Part shown: positions 19,193 to 27,951 of the stretch, piece by piece
Layout of the letters: every line of letters begins with the position of its first letter
Position numbering within the stretch: position 1 is the stretch's first letter
Assembly: GCF_000935045.1 (NCBI RefSeq)
Contig: NZ_JYKS01000011.1
Coordinates: 62,001-126,000 of the forward strand
Length of the DNA stretch: 64,000 nt
Source: Pseudomonas sp. 10-1B
GTDB taxonomy: Bacteria; Pseudomonadota; Gammaproteobacteria; Pseudomonadales; Pseudomonadaceae
Reading direction: 5' to 3'
Position numbers and translations under genes: made by a program
The notes under the pieces: model-generated
Told to the model about the DNA's origin: nothing
Databases searched by the model: none
Seen by the model: the letters and a program-made list of their open reading frames with translations, nothing else

Positions 19193-20565
19193 CAGGGCAG
19201 CCCCGCAGAACCACGCCGCTGCCTCATCGACCGCCGCGGCAGCAACCTCAGGTGTACATCCCGTCGGGCCAGGTTGTTCATCAGGCGCCATACCGTCACC
19301 GGCAAGCGCCCTTCGTAAATCAGCCGCAGTTGCCTCAATGGCAGGCCACTGGTGTTCACCAGCCAGACTTTCACCGCATCTGGGCAGGGTTTGCCTTGCA
19401 AGGCCCGATGCAGATAAGGCAACGCCACCAACATTTCGGCATGCCGATACTTCAGATAGCGCTCGAGGTTTTTCCCCCGCCTGGCAAACGGCCTGAACAG
19501 CAGGCATACCAGTTGGGCCTGGTTGAGACCGTAGGCTTTGCCAAGCTGCATCTGCTGCAGATCTCGCTTGTTGCCGCCTGGCAGGCCAGCCAGGCGTAAC
19601 GCCGGGCGGCCGGCCTGCGGCTCAAGACTGTACGCACGCAGTTCATGTAACTGCGCCGGGGCCAATGGGTCGACGAAGGCCGCCAATGGCCAGGCATCCC
19701 GAGCGGCCTCGAAGCCGCATCCAAGCATGACGTCGAGCTGCTGCTCTTCGAGCCAGTGTGGCAGCAAGTCGTCAATGGCAATTACCCGCACCGGCGTACC
19801 CTCTGGCGCAGTGCCGCCCGATTGTTGCGGACGAGTGTCCAGCGGCCCCCCAACCATACCGTGCAGCCGGCCCAACCCATGGGCCAGCGCTGCAAGGCAT
19901 TGATCGACATGCGGGCCACGCTCCCCTACCAGGCGCAGGCTACGCCGGGCCCAGGCCAGGTAACGGCACCGCTGGCGCGCAGGTATGGCGGTAATCAACA
20001 CGTCCGTAGGTGCCTGCAGTGCAAAGCCCAGGGCATCCGCCAGTTCCAAGTGCAAGCGACTGCCCAGCAACGCCTCGGGCCTGGCATCCACCAGGTGGCC
20101 GAACATCAGCATAGCGTCCCGCGCCCGCAGCCGGCGCTCGGGGGCTGCCCAGAGCCGGCTGCTGAATGGCACCACTTCACGCCCATCGATCATCTGCAGT
20201 TGCACCCGTGGGTCATCCTGCATGAACAGGGCATTGAAGCCGCGCTCGTGGCTTTGCAGCGTGGCACTGCCGGCATAGGGCAGGCTGACCACCAGCACCC
20301 GCAACTGGAATGTTACCGGCGCACGCAGGGCGATACTCAGCTGCGCGGCACGCAGCATGGCCAGCAGCCGGGTACTGCGACGATCACTGCCTTGTAGCAC
20401 CAGCAAGCGGAATGTGCCCATGTATTCGGGCCCGCCTGCCGCAACCAACAGCCGTTGAATCAGTAACTGCAAGGAAGCACGCTGCGCCCGGGACATGTGG
20501 TTCAGCAGGCGCTCGAGCACTTGCTGGTAAATATAGTGCATTGCTTGGTCGTGAATAGCCGTCAC
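19192..20565 (-). CDS. Unrecognised protein coupled to the MocR-like regulator
   Basis: A 457-aa protein I do not recognise. The N-terminus is helical (MHYIYQQVLERLLNHMSRAQ), the middle is mixed and rich in Leu, Arg and Ala, and the C-terminal 60 residues are strongly basic (RRDVHLRLLPRRSMRQRR). There are no transmembrane segments, signal peptide or nucleotide-binding motif. It starts with GTG at 20565 with GAGG eight bases upstream. Its stop overlaps the start of the MocR-like gene (ATGA), so the two are likely made together and may act together. It could be a divergent ligand-binding or adaptor protein; this is a guess. Confidence 0.7.
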   Translation of the reverse strand: MTAIHDQAMHYIYQQVLERLLNHMSRAQRASLQLLIQRLLVAAGGPEYMGTFRLLVLQGSDRRSTRLLAMLRAAQLSIALRAPVTFQLRVLVVSLPYAGSATLQSHERGFNALFMQDDPRVQLQMIDGREVVPFSSRLWAAPERRLRARDAMLMFGHLVDARPEALLGSRLHLELADALGFALQAPTDVLITAIPARQRCRYLAWARRSLRLVGERGPHVDQCLAALAHGLGRLHGMVGGPLDTRPQQSGGTAPEGTPVRVIAIDDLLPHWLEEQQLDVMLGCGFEAARDAWPLAAFVDPLAPAQLHELRAYSLEPQAGRPALRLAGLPGGNKRDLQQMQLGKAYGLNQAQLVCLLFRPFARRGKNLERYLKYRHAEMLVALPYLHRALQGKPCPDAVKVWLVNTSGLPLRQLRLIYEGRLPVTVWRLMNNLARRDVHLRLLPRRSMRQRRGSAGLP

Positions 20566-21372
20566 GAAATTACCTCGTCAACTTCATGCAGTCGATGCAC
20601 GCTAAAGAGAGAGCCTGAAGATCAGCGCTCATCGAACTTATCCAGAAGAAATTTCCTACAACAAAACGGAAGATGACGGAACCAAGTCACTGTCGCCAGG
20701 CCATCGAAAAAAACGCACCACTATGACGGCCTACCGCAGCCATACACCGCCTTGAATCGGGCATAGCCATGCTCATTCCACGCTCCTTGCGCAAACTATC
20801 ACTGGGCCATTATCGAGGGATACAGAGGGAATAGAAGATACAGATTGGGGTAAAAAAACCATTCAGTAAAAGTGGGAAATCACATTGACCGCCAAGCCCA
20901 AATAGTTCAAGACGGAAAAATTATCGGGATATTTCATCAGCCTGCTGAAGTCATCGATAGATGCAGTCTGCGTCGCAACTTTCTGTAGGAATTTTCTTAT
21001 TTTAAATATGAGGGGGATGTGAGGTGTTTGTCTTGGATTCTGAGGGGGGCGTAAATCGAGCGCCGCCCGCGCGGCGCATCGCGAGCTGGCGCTCGCTCCT
21101 ACGTTTGTTTCGGGCCAATTATTCCGGTGGGATTTGCGCGCGAACGCTTTGGCGCATGGCTAGATATCGCGTCGTACGAACAAGGCGGTCGCGCGCGCCT
21201 ATCACAGGCGTTACTGGCCCGAAACAAACGTAGGAGCGAGCGCCAGCTCGCGATGCGCCGCGCGGGCGGCGCTCGATCTCTCAGGCACTGAAACAGTCAA
21301 GGCGGACACCTACCAGCCCCAATTCTTTAACTGACCGGCTCTGCCCAGGTTCCTCAACAGTGCCAATAGACC
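20566..21372. other. Intergenic region with long inverted repeat
   Basis: 807 bp between the unrecognised gene and mexS. 20581-21020 is AT-richer than the neighbours and shows no convincing gene. It should contain the promoter of the minus-strand two-gene unit. The right half is the 63-bp inverted repeat listed separately. A 69-codon frame (21024-21233) overlaps the repeat and is not credible. Confidence 0.6.
21055..21277. repeat. 63-bp perfect inverted repeat around a 97-bp spacer
   Basis: The arm 21055-21117 and the arm 21215-21277 are reverse complements at all 63 positions; similarity ends abruptly on both sides. The arm contains TCGCGAGCTGGCGCTCGCTC next to CTACG, a REP-like palindrome of a type different from the other REPs here. 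No flanking target duplication is visible. Confidence 0.95.
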
Positions 21373-22395
21373 TCAGTGTTGCGCCATGTCCAGCACCACG
21401 CGACCGCCGCACGGGCATTGGTCCATGTAGCGATGCGCCTCCACCACCTGCTCGAACGGATACACCTTGATGATTTGCGGTGTCAGCAACTGGTCGGCGG
21501 TGAACTGGTTGATATCGCGCAGGGCCCGTTGCAGCGCCACCTGGTCCTGGCTGATGCCCAGCTCTGGCTTACCGGTGAAATTGCCGATGCAATGCACATA
21601 GAACTGAATGTTCTTCTGGAATGCCGCGCAGGCCGGGAACGGCGTCTGGTTGCCGCCCTGCAGGCCATACAGCACCAGGCTGCCACGGGGCGCCAGCACA
21701 TCGCCCAACAGCGACATCTGCGGCCCGCCCATGCCATCGAGCACCATATCCACACCCCGGCCCTCGGTGTACTTGCCAATCTGCAGCAGCAGGTCCTGCT
21801 CTTCGGTCACGATCACCTTGTCGGCACCCAGGCCCAGCAGGTACTCCCGCTGTTCCGCTTCCTTGGTGGCAGCGAACACCTTCAGCCCCAGGGCCTTGCC
21901 CAGTTGCACGAAGGCAGGGCCCGCACAGTGGCTGGCATCGGTAACCAACGCGGTCTGCCCGGCCTTGGCCCGGGCCAGGTCGACGTAGGCGAAATAGGCG
22001 ATCAGCAGCGGCGTGTAGTGCACGCTGGCCTCGATCGGGGTGAGCACATCCGGGTAACGGGTAATGGCTGTACGCGGCAGCACAATCACATCGCCATACA
22101 CCGGGTGGTCATTGGCACTGGTGGCAGGGAAGCTGGCGACCCGGTCGCCCACCGCAATGTCCTCGACCCCTTCGCCGACCGCTGTGACCACCCCGGCCAT
22201 CTCATGGCCGATCCCTGCCGGCAAGCGTGCCTGGGACGGTGCCAGGTTCTGGCGCCAGAGCACGTCATACCAGCTGACGCCAACCGCCTCGACGCGGACC
22301 TGCACCTCGTTGGCAGCGGGTGACGGTTCGGCCTGCTCCTCGCAATGGAGCACATCGGCAGCGCCGAACTTGTGGAAACGGATCATGCGGGACAT
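21373..22395 (-). CDS. mexS: MexS-like zinc-type alcohol dehydrogenase/quinone oxidoreductase
   Basis: A 340-aa medium-chain dehydrogenase: N-terminal GroES-like domain (GIGHEMAGVV) and Rossmann domain (VTDASHCAGPAFVQLGKALG in place of a canonical GxGxxG). It is adjacent to and divergent from mexT, the mexS-mexT arrangement of P. aeruginosa, where MexS loss activates MexT and the MexEF-OprN pump. MexS is thought to detoxify a metabolite whose build-up signals to MexT. Assignment rests on family and context. Confidence 0.85.
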   Translation of the reverse strand: MSRMIRFHKFGAADVLHCEEQAEPSPAANEVQVRVEAVGVSWYDVLWRQNLAPSQARLPAGIGHEMAGVVTAVGEGVEDIAVGDRVASFPATSANDHPVYGDVIVLPRTAITRYPDVLTPIEASVHYTPLLIAYFAYVDLARAKAGQTALVTDASHCAGPAFVQLGKALGLKVFAATKEAEQREYLLGLGADKVIVTEEQDLLLQIGKYTEGRGVDMVLDGMGGPQMSLLGDVLAPRGSLVLYGLQGGNQTPFPACAAFQKNIQFYVHCIGNFTGKPELGISQDQVALQRALRDINQFTADQLLTPQIIKVYPFEQVVEAHRYMDQCPCGGRVVLDMAQH

Positions 22396-22460
22396 CGCAT
22401 ACCTCGCCTTTGTGAACCTCTAATTACCACTGACTTTATCCGGGCTTTGGCGGTTAGACC

Positions 22461-22498
22461 ATCAGTGGTCATTGATAGTCGACATGCTTGTCATCGAT
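22461..22498. promoter_or_regulatory. Candidate MexT operator between mexS and mexT
   Basis: The 205-bp divergent region contains ATTGAT (22471-22476) and ATCGAT (22493-22498) as an imperfect inverted pair around GTCGAC, plus ATCA-N8-TGAT at 22461-22476. LysR regulators bind such dyads and MexT sites contain a GTCGAT core, so this is a plausible but unproven operator. Confidence 0.4.
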
Positions 22499-22601
22499 TG
22501 GGCACCTGACTTTCCCTGCGATTGGTCCCCCTAAACCCGTGCAGGGTAACAGCCTTTGGCCTTAAGATTCACCCCTGCCCCACTTTAGGCGAAGCGCACC
22601 G

Positions 22602-23516
22602 ATGAATCGAAACGACTTGCGTCGCGTAGACCTCAACCTGCTGATCGTGTTCGAAACACTGATGCATGAACGCAGCGTGACCCGTGCCGCGGAAAAACTG
22701 TTCCTCGGCCAGCCCGCCATCAGCGCGGCCCTGTCGCGCCTGCGCAACCTGTTCGACGACCCGCTGTTCGTGCGCACCGGCCGCAGTATGGAACCCTCGG
22801 CGCGAGCCCAGGAGATCTTTGCCCTGCTGTCCCCCGCGCTGGACTCGATTTCCACCGCCGTCAGCCGTGCAGCCGAATTCGACCCAGCCACCAGCAACGC
22901 GGTGTTTCGCATCGGCCTGTCGGACGACGCCGAATTCGCCCTGCTGCCGCAGTTGCTCAAGCGCATCCGCGCCGAAGCACCGGGTATCGTGCTGGTGGTG
23001 CGCCGGGTCAATTACCTGCTGATGCCGACGCTGTTGGCTTCGGGCGAGATCTCGGTGGGAGTCAGCTACACCAACGAATTGCCGGCCAATGCCAAGCGCA
23101 AAGTACTGCGCCGCAGCATGCCGAAACTGCTGCGCGCCGACAGCGTGCCCGGCAGCATCAGCCTGGACGACTTCTGCGCGCGGCCCCATGCGCTGGTATC
23201 GTTTGCCGGTGACCTGTCCGGGTTCATCGACGAAGCGCTGGACGAGATTGGCCGCAAGCGCCATGTGGTGCTGGCGGTGCCGCAGTTCAACGGGCTGGGG
23301 AGTTTGCTGGCAGGCACCGATATCGTCGCCACGGTGCCGGACTACACGGCGGATGCGCTGACTGCGGCGGGCGGCTTGCGCGCCGAGGACCTGCCGATCG
23401 AGGTGCGCAGTTTCGAACTGCACATGGCCTGGCGCGGGGCGCAGGACAATGACCCGGCGGAGCGGTGGTTGAGGTCGCGGATACAGATGTTTTTTGGCGA
23501 CCCTGATAGTCTTTAG
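22602..23516 (+). CDS. mexT: LysR-type regulator MexT
   Basis: 304 aa, the full MexT length. The N-terminal winged helix reads RRVDLNLLIVFETL, then VTRAAEKLFLGQPAISAAL, and the effector domain follows. Sequence matches my recollection of P. aeruginosa MexT over most of its length, including the terminal QMFFGDPDSL. It activates efflux and stress genes in response to thiol or electrophile stress. The reading frame is intact. Its last about 33 bases recur, diverged, at 36.0, 44.6 and 46.8 kb, suggesting that its 3' end is an integration site. Confidence 0.92.
   Translation: MNRNDLRRVDLNLLIVFETLMHERSVTRAAEKLFLGQPAISAALSRLRNLFDDPLFVRTGRSMEPSARAQEIFALLSPALDSISTAVSRAAEFDPATSNAVFRIGLSDDAEFALLPQLLKRIRAEAPGIVLVVRRVNYLLMPTLLASGEISVGVSYTNELPANAKRKVLRRSMPKLLRADSVPGSISLDDFCARPHALVSFAGDLSGFIDEALDEIGRKRHVVLAVPQFNGLGSLLAGTDIVATVPDYTADALTAAGGLRAEDLPIEVRSFELHMAWRGAQDNDPAERWLRSRIQMFFGDPDSL
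23484..23516 (+). other. Putative attachment site (attL) in the mexT 3' end
   Basis: Bases encoding QMFFGDPDSL and the stop of mexT. Three diverged copies encoding the same C-terminus occur downstream. Inverted TGGGGGCA/TACCCCCA repeats follow at 23602-23652. Confidence 0.65.
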
Positions 23517-24015
23517 GTGTCGTCGGATAGGCTGTTTATCTGATTACTTCTGCCTTTCCACAGACCATGGAGGTCCATTCACTTCCAGTGGGTGGCTACA
23601 TTGGGGGCAAATCTGAGGCTATGCTTTGGATGGTTTGAAAATGATACCCCCAGTCTAAGGCCCATCTGTAAGGGCCGGCGACCACACCTTCCCGACTCCA
23701 CCGCCGAAGGCCATGGTGTTCACTTAATACGCGGGCAACATCGCCCTTAATGCTGTAGTTCGGAAGGTGACTTTGCCGAACGCTTACAGACAGAAATCGA
23801 ATGCGCCACATCCTTCACCAGCGCCCTCGCTATCCCGCTCAAGTAATCGCTGCCCGCACCAGGCCACAATCCTGTCCTGTACCTGACTACTGCATCCAGG
23901 TCCTAGTCACTGCCGCCTAGCCACCAGAATATCGGCACTCATTGCAATTTGACATCACTGTAAGCAAGAATCGGATCCAAATATGTCTGAATTGGTCATT
24001 CGCTAAGGGGTGGTA
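23517..24015. other. Left end of accessory cassette 1: arm-like repeats and solo IS66 end
   Basis: 499 bp with no convincing gene. It holds TGGGGGCA (23602-23609) and its inverted partner TACCCCCA (23645-23652), of the kind bound by integrases at att arms, and an IS66-type end at 23739-23787. A 71-codon minus-strand frame (23596-23811) spans the IS end and is not supported. Confidence 0.6.
23739..23787. repeat. Solo IS66-family terminal sequence
   Basis: CATCGCCCTTAATGCTG followed by GGAAGGTG and CGCTTAC matches the right end of the IS66 element at 30240-30290 at roughly four positions in five, in the same orientation, but no transposase is attached. Confidence 0.7.
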
Positions 24016-25731
24016 ATGAGCAGGATTGGCGTCAACTCAATCACGGTGCGGCTACTGAAGCCGAACCTAGATCCAGAGGATGGCCTCAGCCCGAAATATG
24101 GGCCAAGCGGCGCTAAGGAGTTGAAGGGGCAGGACTGGGAGGGTGGCGGAGAAGGCATCCTCTACTACGGCCAGGTGTATGACCGAACTCCTGAATGGCT
24201 GGCCCTGCTCGAGCCCCACATCTCAGATCCTCTCGGAAGCCTGCACTCCAGCGGTTCTGCAGCCATCCTCTTTTTGTACGTACAAAACCGCTGGATGGCC
24301 CTTTGTTTTGGCTATGCCCACCTCGCGCTGGAGGAAGATGCCTTCGTTCATCAATTTGGACTGAAGGTGGCGCTCAACACTGTGCCGCGAGGTAGCTTGC
24401 TTAGCCTTGATCTCGCAACTCCAGACGCGGTGACATTTCAGAAGCGGATACAAGCCAGCAAACTCTCGGATTTCAGCCAGTTTGGTATGGACACACTACG
24501 AGACCTGGCCAGAGTGGCGGGCGGTCAGCCCAGTGACGATGGATTTGCCAAGTTTGTTGCCGGCAAAGACGCGCTAAGCCTAGACGCCCCGCTGGCTCCG
24601 TCCGAGTTTCACGACAAGTGCGCGGAAATTCTAAAGGCTTATAAGTCAATCGCCTACAAACGCGATTACGCCTGGTTTGACAACGTCAGGGAGGAGACCA
24701 GTTCTGAGCGGTTGAAGATCTTGGATCGGCAGCTCTATAGCGAGATTCGTGCGATCCGCGGAGGCGCCAACAGCCTATTGCACATGTCCCCTCCAGAGAT
24801 CCTTGATTACCAAGAGGGCGCAGAACTGGGGTACACCGGTTTTGGTAGCCGCAAGTGCGAGTTCACCAAGCTATCCATCACCGATTACGTGGACGAGCTA
24901 AATCGGCTGACCTGCACTCAAACGATGGAGGTCATGAAGTCCTCGCACCGGGTCCGCTCCGTGAGCCAAAAGTCTGGCGAACCGATTGGCTGGAAGGTTT
25001 ATGACTGCCTGAACTGGGAGTGCACGCTAACCAAGCCGACGCGGACGCACTACGTGCTATTTGCAGGAAAATGGTACGAAATTTCCGCAACCTTCAAAGA
25101 TCTGGTCGAAAAACATTTCGATAGAATTCCGGACTTCAGCATCATCGGTCGAACCTCATGTCTGAACGAGGAAGAGCTGATTGCGGACATCACTGCTAAG
25201 CGTCCCGACTTGATCAAGCTAGACCGTACCAAAATCAACCCCGAGGGCGTCACTGCGGGCAACCTTGAGCCTTGTGACTTCTACTCAAACGACAAGATAT
25301 TCATCCATTTGAAGGATGGCGGTTCATCAGGGCCCATCAGCCACCTGTGGATGCAAGGTGTGGTCAGCGCTGAGGCCTTCGTGGCAGATAGCAAATTCCG
25401 CACGAAGCTGAAGGACACCGTCTCGAAGACCAAGGGTGGAAGCGCATTTTTGAAGTCACTCCCGGACGGGCGAAAATCTGACTTCAATCGTAGTGACTAC
25501 ACCGTAGTGTACGGAATCATGCGGCCACCCTATAAAGGTGGTTCTTTGGGAATCCCCTTCTTCAGCAAAGTTAGCTTCATGGCAGCCTGTGATCGATTGC
25601 GACGCACGGGTATGAAGATCGGCAAAGAGCTGATCGAGAAGATTCCACCTACATCAGGTGCGTCAACCAAGACGAAAAAAGCAAAGGCCGCGACTAAGGC
25701 AACGGCCGCGAAGCCCTCCAAGGCGCCCTGA
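24016..25731 (+). CDS. DUF6119 / TIGR04141 'sporadically distributed' protein
   Basis: A 571-aa soluble protein. Family features, recalled rather than searched: FGYAHLALEEDAF, FGLKVALNTVPRGSLLSLD, the FGMDTLRDLARVAGGQP stretch, and the C-terminal HLKDGGSSGPISHLWMQG, VVYGIM and a basic Lys/Ala-rich tail. Members are patchy in distribution and have no assigned reaction. ATG 24016 has AAGGGG upstream. Codon use and lower GC differ from the neighbouring chromosome. It is the first cargo gene of cassette 1 and was probably adjacent to the helicase gene before IS66 and the intron inserted between them. Confidence 0.8.
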   Translation: MSRIGVNSITVRLLKPNLDPEDGLSPKYGPSGAKELKGQDWEGGGEGILYYGQVYDRTPEWLALLEPHISDPLGSLHSSGSAAILFLYVQNRWMALCFGYAHLALEEDAFVHQFGLKVALNTVPRGSLLSLDLATPDAVTFQKRIQASKLSDFSQFGMDTLRDLARVAGGQPSDDGFAKFVAGKDALSLDAPLAPSEFHDKCAEILKAYKSIAYKRDYAWFDNVREETSSERLKILDRQLYSEIRAIRGGANSLLHMSPPEILDYQEGAELGYTGFGSRKCEFTKLSITDYVDELNRLTCTQTMEVMKSSHRVRSVSQKSGEPIGWKVYDCLNWECTLTKPTRTHYVLFAGKWYEISATFKDLVEKHFDRIPDFSIIGRTSCLNEEELIADITAKRPDLIKLDRTKINPEGVTAGNLEPCDFYSNDKIFIHLKDGGSSGPISHLWMQGVVSAEAFVADSKFRTKLKDTVSKTKGGSAFLKSLPDGRKSDFNRSDYTVVYGIMRPPYKGGSLGIPFFSKVSFMAACDRLRRTGMKIGKELIEKIPPTSGASTKTKKAKAATKATAAKPSKAP

Positions 25732-26011
25732 AACCCTCAATGAGCTCGCCAGTGGGTACAGCTTGCGATGAGCCCCATATCAGAGCGGGCTAACTCAGGG
25801 GTTACTGCACGTCACCGCTCTTCGGAAAGATGGCAGATAGCCACAAATTTCCCTTATGATCTGGGGCTGCGTAGGGAGACGCTAGCGTTCGCCAATTGAC
25901 CTCCCTACCGTCGAAAATTTTTGTGATGGCGCTGGAGATTGTCTGATGGCTTTCGATGCTTCACCCTCCTGGAGCGGTTTCAACTACCAGGGCAAAGTCG
26001 CTCTCCATTCG

Positions 26012-27921
26012 GTCGCGGTAGGGACGGCAGTTACCTGCCGCCCCCCGCACAGATCCGTACGTGCGGAACTACCGCATACGGCTCCTGCCTCGGGTATGTG
26101 ACGCGAAGCGATCCTCAGGGTAAGGATGTGCATTTCTGGGTCTAGGTATGTAGAAGTCAGCAAGGCGTCCATAGCGTGACCATTGAAGCCGATTACGCTG
26201 GCTACGACGTTTGAGGGCTTGCCTCCATAGACGGCAGACCGCCGAACGAAAACCTCCCAGACGTATCAGGTTTCCCGGCACCGCATGGTAATTGAAGTAA
26301 CCGCTCACCACCCGAGTGAGCCGTTGCCCTTGAACCCGGATGGATTCATGACGTCGACGTTTCAGCTCATGCCGAATGGCCAACAGCGTTGCACGCATTC
26401 GCTTCTTGACCGTCAGTCGCAGTATTTGAAAGCCACCGTTTCTGTTGGTACTACAACAGTGTGTGAAGCCCAGGAAGTCAAAAGCCTGCGGTTTACCTAA
26501 ACCCCGCTTCCTACGATTTCTCGCGGCAAAACGACCGAACTCAATCAGTCGTGTTTTCGAGGCGTTGAGCGATAAACCGAACTTGGCCAACCGTTCCTGC
26601 AACTGCACCAGAAACTGCTGAGCCTGCACTTTCGTCCTGAAACCCACCACGCTGTCGTCCGCGTAACGCACAATAATTACATCGCCACGGGCATGCCGCT
26701 GGCGCCACTGCCTTGCCCACAGATCCAACACGTAGTGAAGATAGATATTCGCCAGCACTGGCGATATCACTGCGCCTTGGGGCGTCCCCTTGGTCGCAGC
26801 CACCCTACGGCCATCTTCCATAACACCCGCCTGAAGCCATTTGCAGATAAGCCCGAGCACGCGCCGGTCTAGAATCCGGTGTCCCAGAAACATCAGCATC
26901 CATTCATGGTCGATCTCATCAAAGAACGACGTGATATCCGCGTCCAATATCCAGTTCACCTTCTGGCCCTTCAGCGCGACCGTCAACGCATCCAGTGCAT
27001 CGTGCTGGCTACATCCCGGCCGAAACCCATATGAGAATCCCAGAAAGTCCTCTTCATAGATCGCATTCAGAACGGTAACGACCGCCTGCTGTACGATCTT
27101 GTCCTCCAGAGAGGCAATGCCCAACGGGCGTTGCCTGCCATCGGCTTTGGGAATGTAGACCCGCCGCGATGGCGTTGTTCGATAGGCTCCACCGTGGAGC
27201 CTTGCGTGCAAATCAGTTACCCGCAGGAGAAGACCTTCCTCGTATTCCCGCCACGACATGCCGTCCACGCCTACCGCTGCATCGCGGCGCAAGGCATAGA
27301 AACTCTGCGCCAATAACTGCGGGGTGATGTGGTGCATCAAAGCCGTGAACTGCATGCCCTTGTTCCTTCGGGCTGCTTCACGTACACCTTCAAGTCCCAT
27401 CGACGCGCAACTGATCCGACTCAGTGTTCGGGGCGCGGGAGGCTTGTTGGTGTTTCCCTTGGCTACGTCCCTTTCCTCCACTATCTCCGCAGGGCCAGGC
27501 CCTTTGTTCGATGGCTTCTCAGGTACTACGGACGTATCCGACTTCTCAGCGGCGTAGACAGCAGGGTTTCGGCTTTTAGCCTTTCCTGCTCCGCCCGGTG
27601 CTTGCGCAGCGGGCGCCGCTGAGATCTCCCAGTTCCTGTGCGCAGGACTTCCCGACGTGCACAGGGTCTCCGACCGCGCGGGATCAGAGCATGACTGGCG
27701 TATAACGCCATGCTCCGTATTGCCTTCTGCTTCGCTTAACAGCATCGGCATCCCGAATTCCTGATTACGCGGCTCAATGGCTGGCCCATCGGTTTCCCCT
27801 GTCAACGCTTCACCCTGCACCTCACGGTGCAACATGCATGACTCGGGGCCTGGTTGATTCGCCATTTCTTACCAGTATCGAACTTTCATCGACTATCCTC
27901 CGCCAGCTTTAACTGGCGCAC
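26012..27921 (-). mobile_element. Group II intron
   Basis: On the minus strand the intron begins GTGCGCC at 27921 and ends near 26012 after a domain VI hairpin (CGGCAG-GTAA-CTGCCG). Domain V is canonical: GAGCCGTATGCGGTAG and CCGCACGTACGG at 26052-26084. The 5' boundary falls in the terminal bases of the IS66 left inverted repeat. The 3' boundary is estimated from the position of domain VI and an AY ending. The encoded reverse transcriptase stops within domain V. Confidence 0.75.
26069..27481 (-). CDS. ltrA: Group II intron reverse transcriptase/maturase
   Basis: The intron-encoded protein drives splicing and retrohoming. Reverse transcriptase motifs are clear: DAAVGVDGMSW, IYIPKADGRQRPLGI-type fingers, GFRPGCSQHDAL, TPQGAVISPVLANIYL and the catalytic YADD, then a maturase/thumb region (FDFLGFTH, SRMR end). 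The in-frame ORF opens at 27865, but the first 128 codons are ribozyme sequence and unlike any protein domain. A GTG near 27481 just before the conserved N-terminal region is a better start. The stop is the TAG inside domain V. No HNH endonuclease domain is visible. Confidence 0.85.
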   Translation of the reverse strand: MEERDVAKGNTNKPPAPRTLSRISCASMGLEGVREAARRNKGMQFTALMHHITPQLLAQSFYALRRDAAVGVDGMSWREYEEGLLLRVTDLHARLHGGAYRTTPSRRVYIPKADGRQRPLGIASLEDKIVQQAVVTVLNAIYEEDFLGFSYGFRPGCSQHDALDALTVALKGQKVNWILDADITSFFDEIDHEWMLMFLGHRILDRRVLGLICKWLQAGVMEDGRRVAATKGTPQGAVISPVLANIYLHYVLDLWARQWRQRHARGDVIIVRYADDSVVGFRTKVQAQQFLVQLQERLAKFGLSLNASKTRLIEFGRFAARNRRKRGLGKPQAFDFLGFTHCCSTNRNGGFQILRLTVKKRMRATLLAIRHELKRRRHESIRVQGQRLTRVVSGYFNYHAVPGNLIRLGGFRSAVCRLWRQALKRRSQRNRLQWSRYGRLADFYIPRPRNAHPYPEDRFASHTRGRSRMR

Positions 27922-27951
27922 TAAGCGGCCAGCGAACACACCTTGCGCTCG

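Noticed and set aside
21024-21233. 69-codon frame between the unknown gene and mexS
   Set aside because: It runs through one arm and part of the other arm of the 63-bp inverted repeat; no ribosome site or family features.
27481-27865. The first 128 codons of the intron reverse-transcriptase frame
   Set aside because: They fall in the ribozyme domains and resemble no protein domain; the conserved protein begins after 27481.
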